A program made the translations under genes and the position numbers. The notes below the pieces were generated by a model. That model did not search any database, had not been told where the DNA came from, and worked only from the letters and a program-made list of their open reading frames with translations. A DNA stretch of 64,000 nt. Source: Gigaspora rosea (taxonomy: Eukaryota; Glomeromycota; Glomeromycetes; Diversisporales; Gigasporaceae). This document shows, in pieces, positions 32,207 to 43,458 of the stretch (the stretch's first letter is position 1; the number at the start of each line of letters is the position of its first letter). The DNA is taken from positions 181,023 through 245,022 of the forward strand of contig QKWP01000672.1 in NCBI GenBank assembly GCA_003550325.1, read 5' to 3'.

Positions 32207-32955
32207 CCAATAGGATTCGAGTTTGAAGTCGTTGACGTCTCTTTTATCTGCTTTGACAATCCAAAATCAGCAATTTGTGGTTGACCTTTATTAATTAAAA
32301 TATTCTTTGCATGCTAAGAAATAAAAACAAGTATAAGTAAAAATGAAAGTTCATAAACAAAATAATATAAAGAATAATATACATACAAGATCTCTATGAA
32401 TAACATCATTATTATGCAAAAATAAAAGGCCAAGTACTATTCCCTTAGCAATTCGTAATTTGTTCACCCATAGTAATCTTGGAAAATTTGCTTTCAAGTA
32501 TTCACGTAAAATTTCCATCATTAGCATATTGTAAAACCATATTAAATTTCAATAACTTTACTTAATTTATTGTTATACACTCAAAATTTATAATTTACGA
32601 ATCTACCTTTTGTAATTCCGTAGAATGTAATAATATTTGGATGATAACAAACTTTTCGTAATAACTTAGCTTTTACATCTAAAAATAATGAGAGTTTAAT
32701 ATTTATAACAGTATTAAACTTTTAGTTGTATAAATAAATAATACCTCATTAATAAAGTCATTAATAACTTTTTTATCCATGTTTGTATTGACTTTAAGAC
32801 ATTTGAAAGCGACTGTTAATTCACATTCTTTCCACTCGCATTTAAAAACGTTTCCAACACCTCCAATTCCAATTATTGTTGGGACTGTAAATTTATTTTA
32901 TTCGAGATAATAAATAAATAGCTATTTCAAGCCATTCTTATGGTATGTTCTCCAT

Positions 32956-34870
32956 AACTTTTTTTGTATGTGCAAATCTTGGTCGAAAACAAGGAGAATG
33001 ACATATGTACGTACAGTACGTAGGTATTGATACTGTTTACAAACACATAAAATCGATACTGAAATTTTTATTTGATCATTATAGCAATTTCGTATTACAA
33101 TTATTAACTAGTACACAGTAAGAAACAAATAACTACTTATAATATTGTTTTTCTCTTAACTGATATAGAATAATAGCTAAAATTATACAATAATAATTGT
33201 GCATTATTTTGATCACTATAATGATAGTTAAGTGGAGAATACTCTTATACAGTAAATATTGTAATCTGAGCATATAAAATAAGCTCAAGTTTATATTATA
33301 GTGCATATTTTGATTGTATTTTATTTTGAAGTAAAATGTTTGATAATTTTTATGTTAATGCGCACGCTAGTATTTGAAATTCCTCAATATTAGGGAGTCC
33401 TAATTTCTTCCCAAACTCTGGTTGGATGTATGAATACCATCTCAATTGTATAAAATGGATCATGCCACCCTTGGCACGGAACAAGGTCCAAAAAAAAAGA
33501 AAAAACAATAAAACAAAATTAACACATTTAAACTTATCGTTATGAGTATCTTTTCGGTTTACAGTTGCAAAGAGTAGTAAAAATTTCATAGAATTAAATA
33601 TAATTTTAAAATAAATAATAATGTACTTAAATATTTATCTATATTTGTTTAAGTAAAATTTTCTTTATTAATTAAGTATACTAACAACGAAATGTAATTC
33701 AAAAAAATAAAATAAATAGACTAAAATAAACAATAAATGTTTAAATATTCGTTATGTTCATACTAGTTGCTTCTAGACAAATTTCTTTTTTCAATACTTT
33801 ATTAAGCATACAAACGTTACAATATATTTCTAAAAAAAAAATAATAATAATACAAGAAATACGGTAAAAAAAATAAATAGCAAATGAGCTTAAATATTCA
33901 TCGTTATGTATGTATTGATTGTTCAAGTTAAGATTTCTTATTTCTTTTTTCGATACTTCATTGAGCCACAAACTTTCTACTAACGAAATTTCGTAATATT
34001 CAAATATAATCAACACTAATGCTTACTATAACGAACATCGATTCAAATAAAAGGTTGATCGTATTATGACTTTTGATCTGCTCAAGCTGAAAATATAAAT
34101 TATGAATGGTCTAAAAACAAGTGTGTTTAATTAATTAATAAATTACCATAATATAATAAATACTTTAATGTTGATAAAAATTTTTTAATACTGTATGATT
34201 GCTATAGTGAAATATTTATTATTATATTTATTAAGAATTCGAAGAGTTATTAAAAAGAGAGCTCTCAATATGTTTAATCGTAAGGAGTTGCTAAATTTAA
34301 GAGAATTGAAAAGTGTTAATATTAAAAGTGTAAGTAATATTTAAAAAAAATTTAATAAAACGTAATTTTTTCAAAATTACCATTACGAAGCAATTATATT
34401 ATGCCTACATTATTAGCCACCCGATCAGTGATTTACAATGAAAAATGTGAATTGCATTCGGCCAATGGTAACTTGGAGAAAAATTAATAAGCCACGTACA
34501 TACGTAGGTACTTTATTCCGCAAATTACGGCATTATTATAAGCATTTTCGATTGATTTGATATTTACAATGTACCATAGCACACAATAACTGCTTTATTA
34601 GATGCGAGCATAAATAAGGTATATTTTAATTAACTAGATTGAGCTATAAATTTTTTGAGATTTCTATTGTTTTAATGATTATAATAATTCTATAAAAAAG
34701 TTTGATAAAATGATTTGTTACTATGTGTCAAGGCAATATCATTTATATTTTTATTAAATATGGCAAATTATCAAGTATAAAGTTTGTTTATTAACCAGTG
34801 TATATATTTAAAATAAAACGTTTGAGTTTGCAAATATATAGCGAGTATGCATATCAAATATTGTTCACGT
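32956..34870. other. Upstream flank of kinase-LRR copy Y, no gene
   Basis: Non-coding sequence homologous to copy X and copy Z flanks. It includes a probable promoter motif at 33008-33022 and blocks shared with copy X (ATTAGGGAGTCCTAATTTCT region, AACATCGATTC, CACCCGATCAGTG). Compared with copy X it lacks the MITE, the GCACG element and a 2.2 kb insertion, and so serves as the empty-site reference. Confidence 0.7.
33008..33022 (-). promoter_or_regulatory. TACGTA palindrome upstream of copy Y start
   Basis: TACGTACAGTACGTA lies 53-67 bp upstream of the copy Y start codon. Similar motifs are at the same distance upstream of copy Z (58233-58249) and of the Sel1 gene (44753-44769). It is a candidate core promoter or activator site; the role is inferred from position only. 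Confidence 0.4.
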
Positions 34871-36653
34871 CCTATATTTTCAAAATTAAACACCAATAAT
34901 CTAATTTCACTATGATCTGCTACAAATGTAAACAGTAAATTGTCCAATAATAAGGGAATGGGACTTAGAATTTCTTAATTAAATTAGGGTTAGGGTGTAC
35001 ATATAATAAAATCAACCCTAAAAATGGGTTCTATATAAATTCCGAATTCACTTAAATTCCGTTTCCACTTACATCATATATAAATATATAGCTTCGCACC
35101 TTATAATATTAATGTAAATTCAAAAATATATATATATGTAGCTTTTCAATATATTGCTTCTTAAGTTGAATTAATTTTAAAATATAATATGTGCTAAATA
35201 AATTCAGAATCAACTTTAAGTCAAAATTTTTTTACCAAATTTGAATGAATTTAAAAATTTCGTTTCAACAAAAGTGCATTTAGGATTAAGTTATTTTGCT
35301 TCTAGATAATTTTCTGACGCACAACAAGGGATGAAAAAACAATGTTTTAGACAGTTTTTTAAACATTTTAAAAACTTTTTAAACCATTGGTTCAGGGACT
35401 AAATTTAAAATTTATTGGAGATAACCATTAAAGCAAAAATATTCATTTTATAAACTTTCATTTATGAAATAACAGATAATTACAAGAAATACATAATTGC
35501 TTAATTATATATACACAGTATATATATATTTATATATATACCTATGGGCTAGGTGCTGTGAAAAGGGACCAAATTGACAAAACAAAAGATCTTCGGAAAA
35601 TCAATTTTTGTATTGTAAATCTTATAATAACTTGTAAGAAAATGCAAACTTTAAAGGGCTACTGCAAAATTTTATTAATATAACAACTTATGTGTTTTAA
35701 GCAAAAAGTGATCCTAATAGCATTCTAAATTGGTTTATATATAAAAAATTACTTTTGAAAAACTTGTCAATTTGGTCCCTTTTCCCAGCACCTAGCCCAT
35801 ATATATATATATTTTTTTGTAAGCACATTCTAATTTAATGTATAACTATAAAAAAAAATTTAATAATCATCATTTTCGAACCAAACATCAATCTCAATTA
35901 CTTTTTGAATTCTCAAATTCTAATAGACTGCAACAAGTTTTTTTACACCTGTTTATTATCTAGAAGTGCACGATGCTTGTTATGAATAAGCCCAAAGGTA
36001 GACCAGCAACGTTATGCTGCGACCGAAGAAGCTGTAACATTAATAAATTTCAAGCAAATTTCTTTAATGGAGGCAACCCACAGAGCATGATTGTTTATAG
36101 TTTTATATTTTAAGAGGGATAATAATAAAGTTGTATTTTGACGAAATTTGTTAAATAAATAAATACTATCCATTGTTACATATTATAGAATGTATTAAAA
36201 CTTTTAAAACTTTTTTAAGTCAAACAATCATGTTTTTTAACATTACGTTTTAAATCATTTCTATTTCTAGGCACAATACACACATTACACTTAATCATGA
36301 TTAAAAATCAATTTTAGTTAATCAAGAAATTGGCGAAAATACAGTATTAACTAGGAACTGGAAACTAGTGTAAGTCCAGAGCACAAGAAAAAGGGCTTGA
36401 ATTAAAAATTTATTGAAATTTACGATTGTCATTATGACCAATTAGAATTCATAAAAATGGACGGACAGACAACTTTATGTGATCTAGATGATCACAGGTA
36501 AAAACAGAGTGCTCTCGCTTTGCTCTGGACAAACATTTCTGATATAGGTACAAAGTGAAAACAAGCAATATGAATACATAATTTTTAATTAATATGTGGC
36601 CATTTAACAATATAAAATAGTGCACATGTGCAACACTGAAAATGGTCTATTGT
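34871..36653. other. Intergenic AT-rich DNA with one MITE
   Basis: No coding frame is present. Apart from the MITE at 35544-35800 I see an inverted pair GTCCAGAGCA (about 36374) and TGCTCTGGAC (about 36519), perhaps a decayed element, and otherwise nothing. Confidence 0.5.
35544..35800. mobile_element. 257 bp MITE with ATGGGCTAGGTGCTG ends
   Basis: The terminal 36 bp (ATGGGCTAGGTGCTGTGAAA then AGGGACCAAATTGACA) are inverted at 35765-35800 with one mismatch. The element sits inside a TATATA tract on both sides, so the duplication is probably TA or a short AT word. The near-identical ends suggest recent activity. Confidence 0.85.
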
Positions 36654-36829
36654 AGTGTAACAAGCTGGCTGCAGCAGCCCGGCTAAATCGGCTTAGCCGA
36701 CTAAGCCAGCTGATGTAATATGATCAGCTAGCTTATGGACAGTCTACGGGCATGTACCAAATCACGTGATTTTGCATGTACCGAATATTACATAATATAT
36801 ACGTGCATAAGTACTACGTAAGTTGTTGA

Positions 36830-37745
36830 AGTAAAATTTTTCTTAATATTTGGATGACAACTACCTAATAGAATTAATAAAATTTGGTTAAATAAATTCA
36901 ACAAATTAGTAGAATACATTTAAAAAAAATTTCATCGAATTCTATCAAGTAGTTGTTGAGAAAATTTCACTCAAAGTTAGGAAAATTTTCAGCTACCTGC
37001 TAAGAAAATAGCTGCAGAAAAAATCATCTAAACTTTGAACAAAAATTTCTCAATAACTATCTAATAGGATTCGATACCCATCTCTTATAAAAGATCAATT
37101 CTTTCTACTAATTTAAATAACTTTTACAAATTAATATAATTTATTTAAAATTTTTCATCGAATTCTATTGAGTATTTGTGAGAAATTTCAGTCAAAGTTT
37201 GAAAAAAAATTTCATTATCTCTAATAAAATAGCCACGACAGAAATTTTTCTAAACTTTGAACAAAAATTTTTCGAGAACTACATGATAGAATTCGCCGAA
37301 ATTTTTTTAAATGAACAAGATATTAATAAAATTTATTTAAAAAATTTTTCAATGAATTCAGTTAAGTAGGTGTCGAGAAACTTTATTTCAAAGTTTGAGA
37401 AATTCTGGCACAGCAATTTTCTTAAGAGACGATAGAAAAAATTTTCAAACTTTGAACGAAATTTTTTTGACAACTTCCTAATGGAATTCAATAAATTTTT
37501 TTTAAAATTAAATCTATCAATTTGTAGAAGTTATTAAAAAATTTCTATCAGCAACTATTTTTGTGAAGTTAGTGGAGTTTTCTAAACTTTGAGTGAAAAA
37601 TTCCCGACAACAACTTGATAGAATTCAATAGAACTTTTTTTTTAATGAATTCTGCTAATTTGTAGAATGATTTAAACAAATTTTTTCATTGAATTCTATT
37701 AGGCAATTGTTGAGAAGCTTTGTCCAAAAATTAAGAAAATTTCTA
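36830..37745. repeat. Alternating ~150 bp repeats with AATTCTATTAGGTAGTTG motifs
   Basis: AACTACCTAATAGAATTCGAT-like sequence and its inverse, plus TCAAAGTTTGAGAAATTTTC-like sequence, recur at about 36860, 36940, 37050, 37155, 37270, 37360, 37470, 37610 and 37690. The units alternate in orientation. The frames at 37178-37369 and 37655-37921 arise from these repeats and are not believed. Confidence 0.65.
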
Positions 37746-37817
37746 CTTCGACAATTTATGTATGTATATATCACGCGGTACATGCAAAAAATCACGTGGT
37801 TTGGTACGTGCCCATAG

Positions 37818-38580
37818 GCAAATCTTACGTTTTTGATACTTCTGCACCTACTTTTTTGATACTTTTGTATGTACCCCAAAATTACCTTAATTTTTTGATA
37901 CTGATCTGCATATATACACATTATAAGTCAAAGTTCTATTTTTAGAATTCAAAATAATATATGCACTTATGTTACACAAAGGCCCAGTAGATTGTTTTTG
38001 CAAAAATAAATTTTGGTTACATGCTGCTAATGTTGTGTAATGTTACACTAGTCTAATTTTGGTAACCTAACCCTGGGTCGGCCAGTATTAAGCTTAATGC
38101 TGGTGGGCACTATCATGATAATGCCCCGGCGGGGTTAGACATAATTCTAGAAACCCGAAGCAACTTCCAATCACAGTACATATACTAGATGCATATGTTG
38201 CGTAACCAGTATATGTACTGTGATAGGATGTTGTTTCGCCTAGATTTAGGGTTAGGGTGAGCCAGAATTATGTCTAACCCGCTGGGGCATTATTATGATA
38301 GTGCCCACCAACATTAAGCTTAATGCTGGCCGACCCAGGGTTAGGTTACAAAATTAGACTAGTGTAACGTTGCACGATATTAGCGGCATGTAACCAAAAA
38401 TTATTTTTGCAAAAACAATGCACTGGGCCTTTGTGTAACATAAGTGCATGAATTCTAAAAATAGAAATTTGCCTTATCGCGTGTATATATGCAGATCGGT
38501 ATCAAAAAAGTAAGGTAATTCTGGGGTACATACAGGATATCAAAAAAGTAGGTGCAGAGTATCAAAAACGTAAGATTTGC
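37818..38580. mobile_element. Mutator-like element 2 (763 bp)
   Basis: The ends GCAAATCTTACGTTTTTGAT and the inverse match element 1 (31117-32206). Identical 9 bp duplications TGCCCATAG lie at 37809-37817 and 38581-38589. It shares the AAGCTTAATGC palindromes, the ATACTAGATGCATATG loop region and the telomere-like GGGTTAGGGT tracts. It lacks the nested 281 bp element and the internal arm duplication of copy 1. No transposase is present. Confidence 0.92.
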
Positions 38581-38589
38581 TGCCCATAG

Positions 38590-40239
38590 ACCGTCCGGCT
38601 GGCTTAACCGTTAAGATCACATGATTTACTATAACATAATTTAGGCCAGAGTGTTTAATGCCGGGCTGTATTAAGTAAGATTAAGTAACATGTAATTTTA
38701 CGTAAGCTTCAGAAAATTAAATTTTCGTAACAGCATACATAAAGTAACAGAATTACAAAAATTCGGGCAGTATTATTGCATCATTTGATTTGAATGTACG
38801 ACCCGAATTGAATCACCGAAAATTTGATCTAAGAAACTAAATATCGTGTGTTCAAAATTATTTAACGAATTTTACTCAAAATTACACAAAGTTACGTAAA
38901 ATTACTGTAATTTGACATCCCTACAAAAAAAAAATTAAGTAAACCTCCGATAATTTCCGAATACAATTTTAGCCATTGATAGCCGCTTAGCCGATATTTT
39001 TATCAGCTGGTTAAGCCATCCGATAAAAACCTTATGGCTTGTCTATTGAAAATTGTTACACTGATTGCAGAGCATCACTGGAACCGTCAATCATCAAATT
39101 TTATTGTTAGTTTCGGACTAACATTGCATTCAAGATTACTGAGTCCTCGCTACGCTTCGGATAATCAATGGCAATATTTTTTGCAAATTGCCTAACTCAT
39201 AATATAGGTTTTTTTTCTGGTATATATATATCATAATTGTATTGTAACGTAAGGAATTGAAGTTTTTGCAAATAATCAAAAAGCTCGTCGAGTTATGTGG
39301 AGAACTCTGTATACGGGATGTTGAGATATGAAACGCTTGGGCAGAAAGATTTAATTGCTTCTAATAATAACAAATTTCCTTAAATTTTTTTATGTAATAA
39401 CAGAGAAGTTTAATCATTAACGTCTGCGATAAATAAAATAAACTACATATATGATGATTAATAAAATTATAAGTAAAACTATATGATTAGCAATATGGGG
39501 TCTTCTACGTAAAATGCACGCATTAATATAAATTTGTAAAATATGCTATTTAAAATTGACGTATATTCTAGTACTCTTTTAAAAAATTTTATTTCAAATT
39601 TAAGAGTCTAAGAAGTAAGGTCCCAGCCCTATGAAACGTCGTTGTTTTATTGATTTTCATTGTGCAATCGAACAGACAACGCATTCAGTTGCCAGTTCAA
39701 CTAGTAATATGAGTCATCGCTACGCTTCGGAAAATAAAAGGAATTTATATCAAACATATATGTTGAAACTTAATTAGAATATTTGCAAAAAATGAACGTA
39801 AAGTTTTAGCGATAGTTCTTATGAAGAGTAGAGCGTTGCATGCAGTACTCGTTTTGACACGTCTTTATCGATTTTTAATTTATCAAATTACATAAGAAAA
39901 ACTATAAAAATTAGAACTAGCGTCAAAACTGAAAAGCCTGTCAATGAAGTGACAGGGCGATCATTATTGCGAAATCAGATGGCTTTATCATATCATCATC
40001 TTCAATTTGTCATTTGATTGTATAGTCCTTGTTGTATCTTGTTTGATGCAGGTATTTCATGATCAATATTTTGATAACATGATTGTGAGGCAAGGTTGTT
40101 TCAATGATATTTAAGGGCCGTTAGTTAGTAAAAGAAGGTTATCTTTCTTTTCGCTATCGCCCGCCTTGTAGTGAAGGCTGGCTCTATCGTCCCGCCCTAC
40201 CCACCCTATGCTTGATGGATCATTCATGCTGACAATTGG
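38590..40239. other. Non-coding DNA, decayed repeats
   Basis: No gene is seen. A right terminus of a hAT-like element may be present at about 38891-38922 (TTACGTAAAATTACTGTAAT then TTGACATCCC), with an internal partner GTAACATGTAATTTTACGTA near 38684. The motif CGCTACGCTTCGGA occurs at about 39149 and 39719 in related contexts, suggesting a second decayed family. Confidence 0.45.
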
Positions 40240-40895
40240 GCCTTGTGTTAAGATTAAGCTTTGTGGCTGTGATAACATTGCTGGACCTCAGATTGGTGAT
40301 TAGGCTTCGCGGCCGCAATGGTAGTGCAAAACTCATGTCTTGTAATTAAGTTCAGTGGCTGCGATAACAGTGAAAGAACCTCATGATAAGTGATGGTGCT
40401 TCATGATTACAGCATCGTGGCTACAACACAGTGCAAGGACCTTATGTTTGATGATTAGGCTTTGCGGCTGTGATAGTATCTTATATTGAATTTAGGTACA
40501 ACATCAGTGCAAGGGCCTCATGTTGACGATTAGGACAATAGCTTTATGCTGGTAATTAGGCAAGGACCTCAAGCTGATTACTAGGTTCTGCGGCTGCAAT
40601 AGCAATGCAAAGATTTCACATTGTAATTAGGCTCCGCTGCTGCAATTGCAATGCCTTAAATCGCAGTGCATTTGTTAAACCCTCATAATGTTGATTAGGC
40701 TTTGCAGCTGCGATAGCAGTGCAAGGGTTGATTAATAGTGCGAGGATCTCATGTTGCAATAGGCTCCACGGCTGCAATAGCAGTGCAAGGACCTCATGTT
40801 GTGATTAGGCTCCGCGGCTGCAATAGCAGTGCAAGGACCTCATGTTGTGATTAGGCTCCGCGACTGCAATAGCAGTGCAAGGACCTATGGGTAAG
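40240..40895. repeat. ~46 bp GC-rich minisatellite
   Basis: Units read GATTAGGCTCCGCGGCTGCA then ATAGCAGTGCAAGGACCTCA then TGTTGT. The first units (40240-40740) are strongly diverged; the last three (40750-40895) are nearly identical, a gradient typical of growth at one end. It lies about 300 bp upstream of the fragment at 41171. No continuous frame crosses it. Confidence 0.88.
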
Positions 40896-41170
40896 TAACA
40901 ATAATCATGCTGTTATTTAACACTAATATCCGATTCTCGTTACAGCTATGTGAATTCTTCTTGGCGGCATTTGTATGCAAAGATGTAATTGATTATAAGG
41001 CAGATAGTTAGCTTTGGATGGGAATAGTTCTTAGAATTTGGATATTTCAATATGCCTGATATAGTGCTTGTAATTGATAGCGAACAGAATCCCCATATGT
41101 TTCTTCTTCGTCCAAATAAAGTCATCTGATTGAGCAATAATACTAGTAATTTAATAATTCTTATCACAAT

Positions 41171-41353
41171 ATGTCAAATAATATTAGCAATATTGAAAGT
41201 TGTTCGGCTTCTTCTTCAATTAATAACAAATTAAATTCTTGTGGTCAGACTCGAAAAGAAGTATGGAATAATTATAATTTTGATGGAAAATATTTTTCAA
41301 TTCGATGTAAATATTTTCTATGCCCTGGAAGAGAGAAATACCAGTCAACATGA
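41171..41353 (+). pseudogene. Possible BED-zinc-finger N-terminal fragment
   Basis: A 60-codon frame begins with a Ser/Asn-rich segment and then reads EVWNNYNFDGKYFSIRCKYF followed by LCPGREKYQST. The pattern (V/E)W..Y....DG....C..C with a basic end resembles the start of a BED zinc finger, as found at the N-terminus of hAT-family transposases and derived host proteins. The second cysteine is displaced and the downstream His/Cys pair and the rest of the protein are absent. It may be a decayed transposase start or a chance frame. Confidence 0.35.
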
Positions 41354-41974
41354 AACCACGTTTGGCCCACAATACAAATAAAATTATTCTCATGTAGGCT
41401 ATCTAAACAAACGTCAAGCAAAAGTCATGGAAATATGAACTTTGTGACATAGAATATCGTTGACGAAGTCATAGGAATTGACGACAATAATAAATAGCTT
41501 TAAAGAAATTACACAATAAATGTGAAGTGTAAATATTAAAACATGATAATGTATAATAGATTTCTTACAGTAATAGTTTTATCACATGTATCTATAAAGT
41601 TTAGCTCCAACAATATTAACAATATAAGTCAATTACGACATCATTATTTTTTATCAATTTTGTTATATTGTTTTTATTTTAATATTTAAACTATGCTAAA
41701 GCTTGTGTCATCCAGCTTCACTTATATACCTAAATAATGTAAATCAAACACCCTCAATTTATCCATGTACCTTTATTTATAAATTCAAATAAGCACATGA
41801 TCATTATAGATAATGATATGTAAAAATTAAATTAATTCGTGATTAATTTATAAGCTATAATATATTTGGAATGAATTAAAATTCACGAACCAAATAAAAT
41901 AAAATAAAATAAAGAAATACTCAATAATATTTAAAAAAACAGCACACGTAAAATCTTTAGTTTTTAAAAAAAAA
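41354..41974. other. Non-coding flank downstream of the kinase gene
   Basis: AT-rich sequence with an AAATAAAATAAAATAAAATA tract at about 41890-41915. No coding frame is present. The minus-strand kinase gene ends at 41975, so this is its 3' flank and probably its terminator region. Confidence 0.5.
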
Positions 41975-43148
41975 TCAATCGTCGTCAGGAATATCAGTCA
42001 ATTCAATTCCTTTGCTAACTAAAATCATTTCCGATAACTTTTCAGTAATTTCACGCGTGTTGATAAACTTGCTTCCACCATTGAACATATTCTCATAATA
42101 TGAATCTTCAATATTCTCAAGTAATGATTTGGATTCATTTAGTTCTAATAAAACGCTTTCATCATTTTGCCATTTCTCAAAAATTTCACAAAGATCTTTT
42201 GCAGATGAACGTTTCTCTGAATTTTTATCCCAACATTTTCTCATGAGATTTACGTAACATTGTGGTGCTTCTTTATTAACAGCTGGTCTTAAATCACGAT
42301 AACATATTAACAAACCAAGTTTCGACATATCAAGTTTTTGATTATACGATATAGTTTTTCCATATAAAATTTCCCACATAATTATACCGAATGAATAAAT
42401 ATCCGATGCTTTAGTGTACGGTTGGTTATTCAAAACTTCAGGTGCAACGTATGGTAAAATTCCAAAAATTCCATCTGATTTTGATTTTAACGTAATATTA
42501 GCTGATATTGAAAGTCCTAAATCAGCAATATAAGCACTTTTCAAGTTATTTTGTAATATATTTCCACTATGTAAATCCCGATGAATAAATTCTTGAGAAT
42601 GAATTATCTGAAGATCTGATGCAATACACTGCAATAAATTTAATTTATCTTTCCAATCCATTTTCGATATAGTATGTAAGTTTTGGCGTAAACAGCCTTC
42701 ATATGCATAATTCATGACAAGAATATAATTTCCAGAAGTTTTATCTTTTGATATACCGAAACATTTTAAAAATGTTGGATCTTTAAGTCCGATATCACAA
42801 TATGCTTTTAACTATTCATTAAAAAAAGAATTGCACATTAAACTTACTAATAAACATGATAAATTACAAGTGATAAACAAAATTATTTAATAAAGAACAC
42901 CTCATTTATAAATTCTTCGTGATAATTATTTGATTCATGAAGCAATTTAAGCGCAACAGGAGTGCGTGCGTTTTGACTTTTCTCATCCCATTTAGCATAA
43001 TATACAGTTGCAAACCCACCTTTACCTATCTCTTCAATCTCCGTAAAATCATCATAAGGAATCCACGATAGCTGATATTTATTTTCTGTCAATATTTTTT
43101 TCAAATTATCTTCAATTTCAAGATTATACTGCCATTCACATTCATTCG
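41975..43148 (-). CDS. TKL-type protein kinase, apparently intact domain
   Basis: Two exons: 43148-42901 and 42811-41975, with an intron 42900-42812 (GTG..TAG) that joins EEFINE to LKAYCDIG. Motifs in order: glycine loop IGKGGFATVYYAKW, VALKLL with the ATP-anchoring lysine, FLKCFGISKDKTSGNYILVM, catalytic loop HRDLHSGNIL, DLG in place of DFG, APEV, and DIYSFGIIMWEI. LMRKCWDKNSEKRSSAKDL completes the C-lobe. All key residues are present; DLG is a tolerated variant. The acidic tail ends at TDIPDDD. The protein would phosphorylate cytosolic targets as part of the family expanded in Glomeromycotina. The upstream end is a splice acceptor at 43149-43150, so the true N-terminus lies further upstream, possibly the Sel1 array. 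Confidence 0.85.
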
Positions 43149-43221
43149 CTGCTAATATTTATTTATAAAATTTAACAATTATAGATTTTAATAATTATAA
43201 AGTTTGTAATAATGATAATAC

Positions 43222-43241
43222 CTGATGTTAAATCCTTTTCC
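43222..43241 (-). other. Candidate 20 bp micro-exon joining Sel1 and kinase
   Basis: Splicing from the donor at 43462 to the acceptor ATTAG at 43246-43242, then from CAG|GTATT at 43222 to GCAG at 43149, reads YWYQR-EKDLTS-ANECEWQY without a stop. All three phases agree. If used, the Sel1 array and kinase are one protein. No transcript evidence is available, and agreement of phase could be chance. Confidence 0.35.
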
Positions 43242-43458
43242 CTAATCGTTGATTTAAATATTTAAACTTATTAATACGTATATATTATAGATAATGACCT
43301 AATTCTGATTGCATAACAATATCATAAAACTATCAATCAATTCCAGGATCAGGTATAGTTTCATCTTTTTATAATTTTTAATTCGATTTCAATTTCACTT
43401 GATCACATTATATAATTTGCGTCACAATACACGTGCTAAATTTAAGTTTAAATAAAAT

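Larger units (their letters stand above)
29161..32955 (-). pseudogene. TKL kinase-LRR gene, copy Y, broken
   Basis: The minus strand starts at 32955 (MENIP) with an in-frame stop at codon 6. Then come the glycine loop GIGGVGNVFKCEWKECELTV, HPNIITFYG, NMVLQYANDG and QIADFGLSKQIKETSTTS with the DFG metal-binding motif. About 85 bp coding for the activation-segment end are deleted, and a transposon sits at that point (31117-32206). The frame resumes at 31106 with EISSGRPPYQNFESEYS and QCWDKEPSNRPETNLIL. A Ser/Asn-rich linker and a helical KFLKALEIFEVILKNNQ segment follow, then at least 12 LRR units of 28 residues (GGKALADALCKNSTLTSLNL). Introns separate the kinase exons. It would have been a cytosolic signalling kinase; the LRR part is still largely open. 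Confidence 0.88.
36654..39061. mobile_element. Large inverted-repeat composite element
   Basis: The outer ends carry AGTGTAACAA and its inverse near 39050, followed on both sides by GC-richer blocks of AAGCCAGC/GGCTTAGCCG motifs. Internal inverted blocks GGGCATGTACCAAATCACGT (about 36748) and the inverse of CACGTGGTTTGGTACGTGCC (37792-37811) bracket about 1 kb of alternating repeats of GAATTCTATTAAGTAGTTGT-like sequence. The Mutator-like copy at 37818-38580 inserted beside the right inner arm. No coding frame is visible. The outer boundary and superfamily are uncertain. Confidence 0.5.

Noticed and set aside
33741-34016. 91-codon minus-strand frame
   Set aside because: It lies in the duplicated non-coding flank. 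The corresponding sequence in copies X and Z is not open, so it is not under coding constraint.
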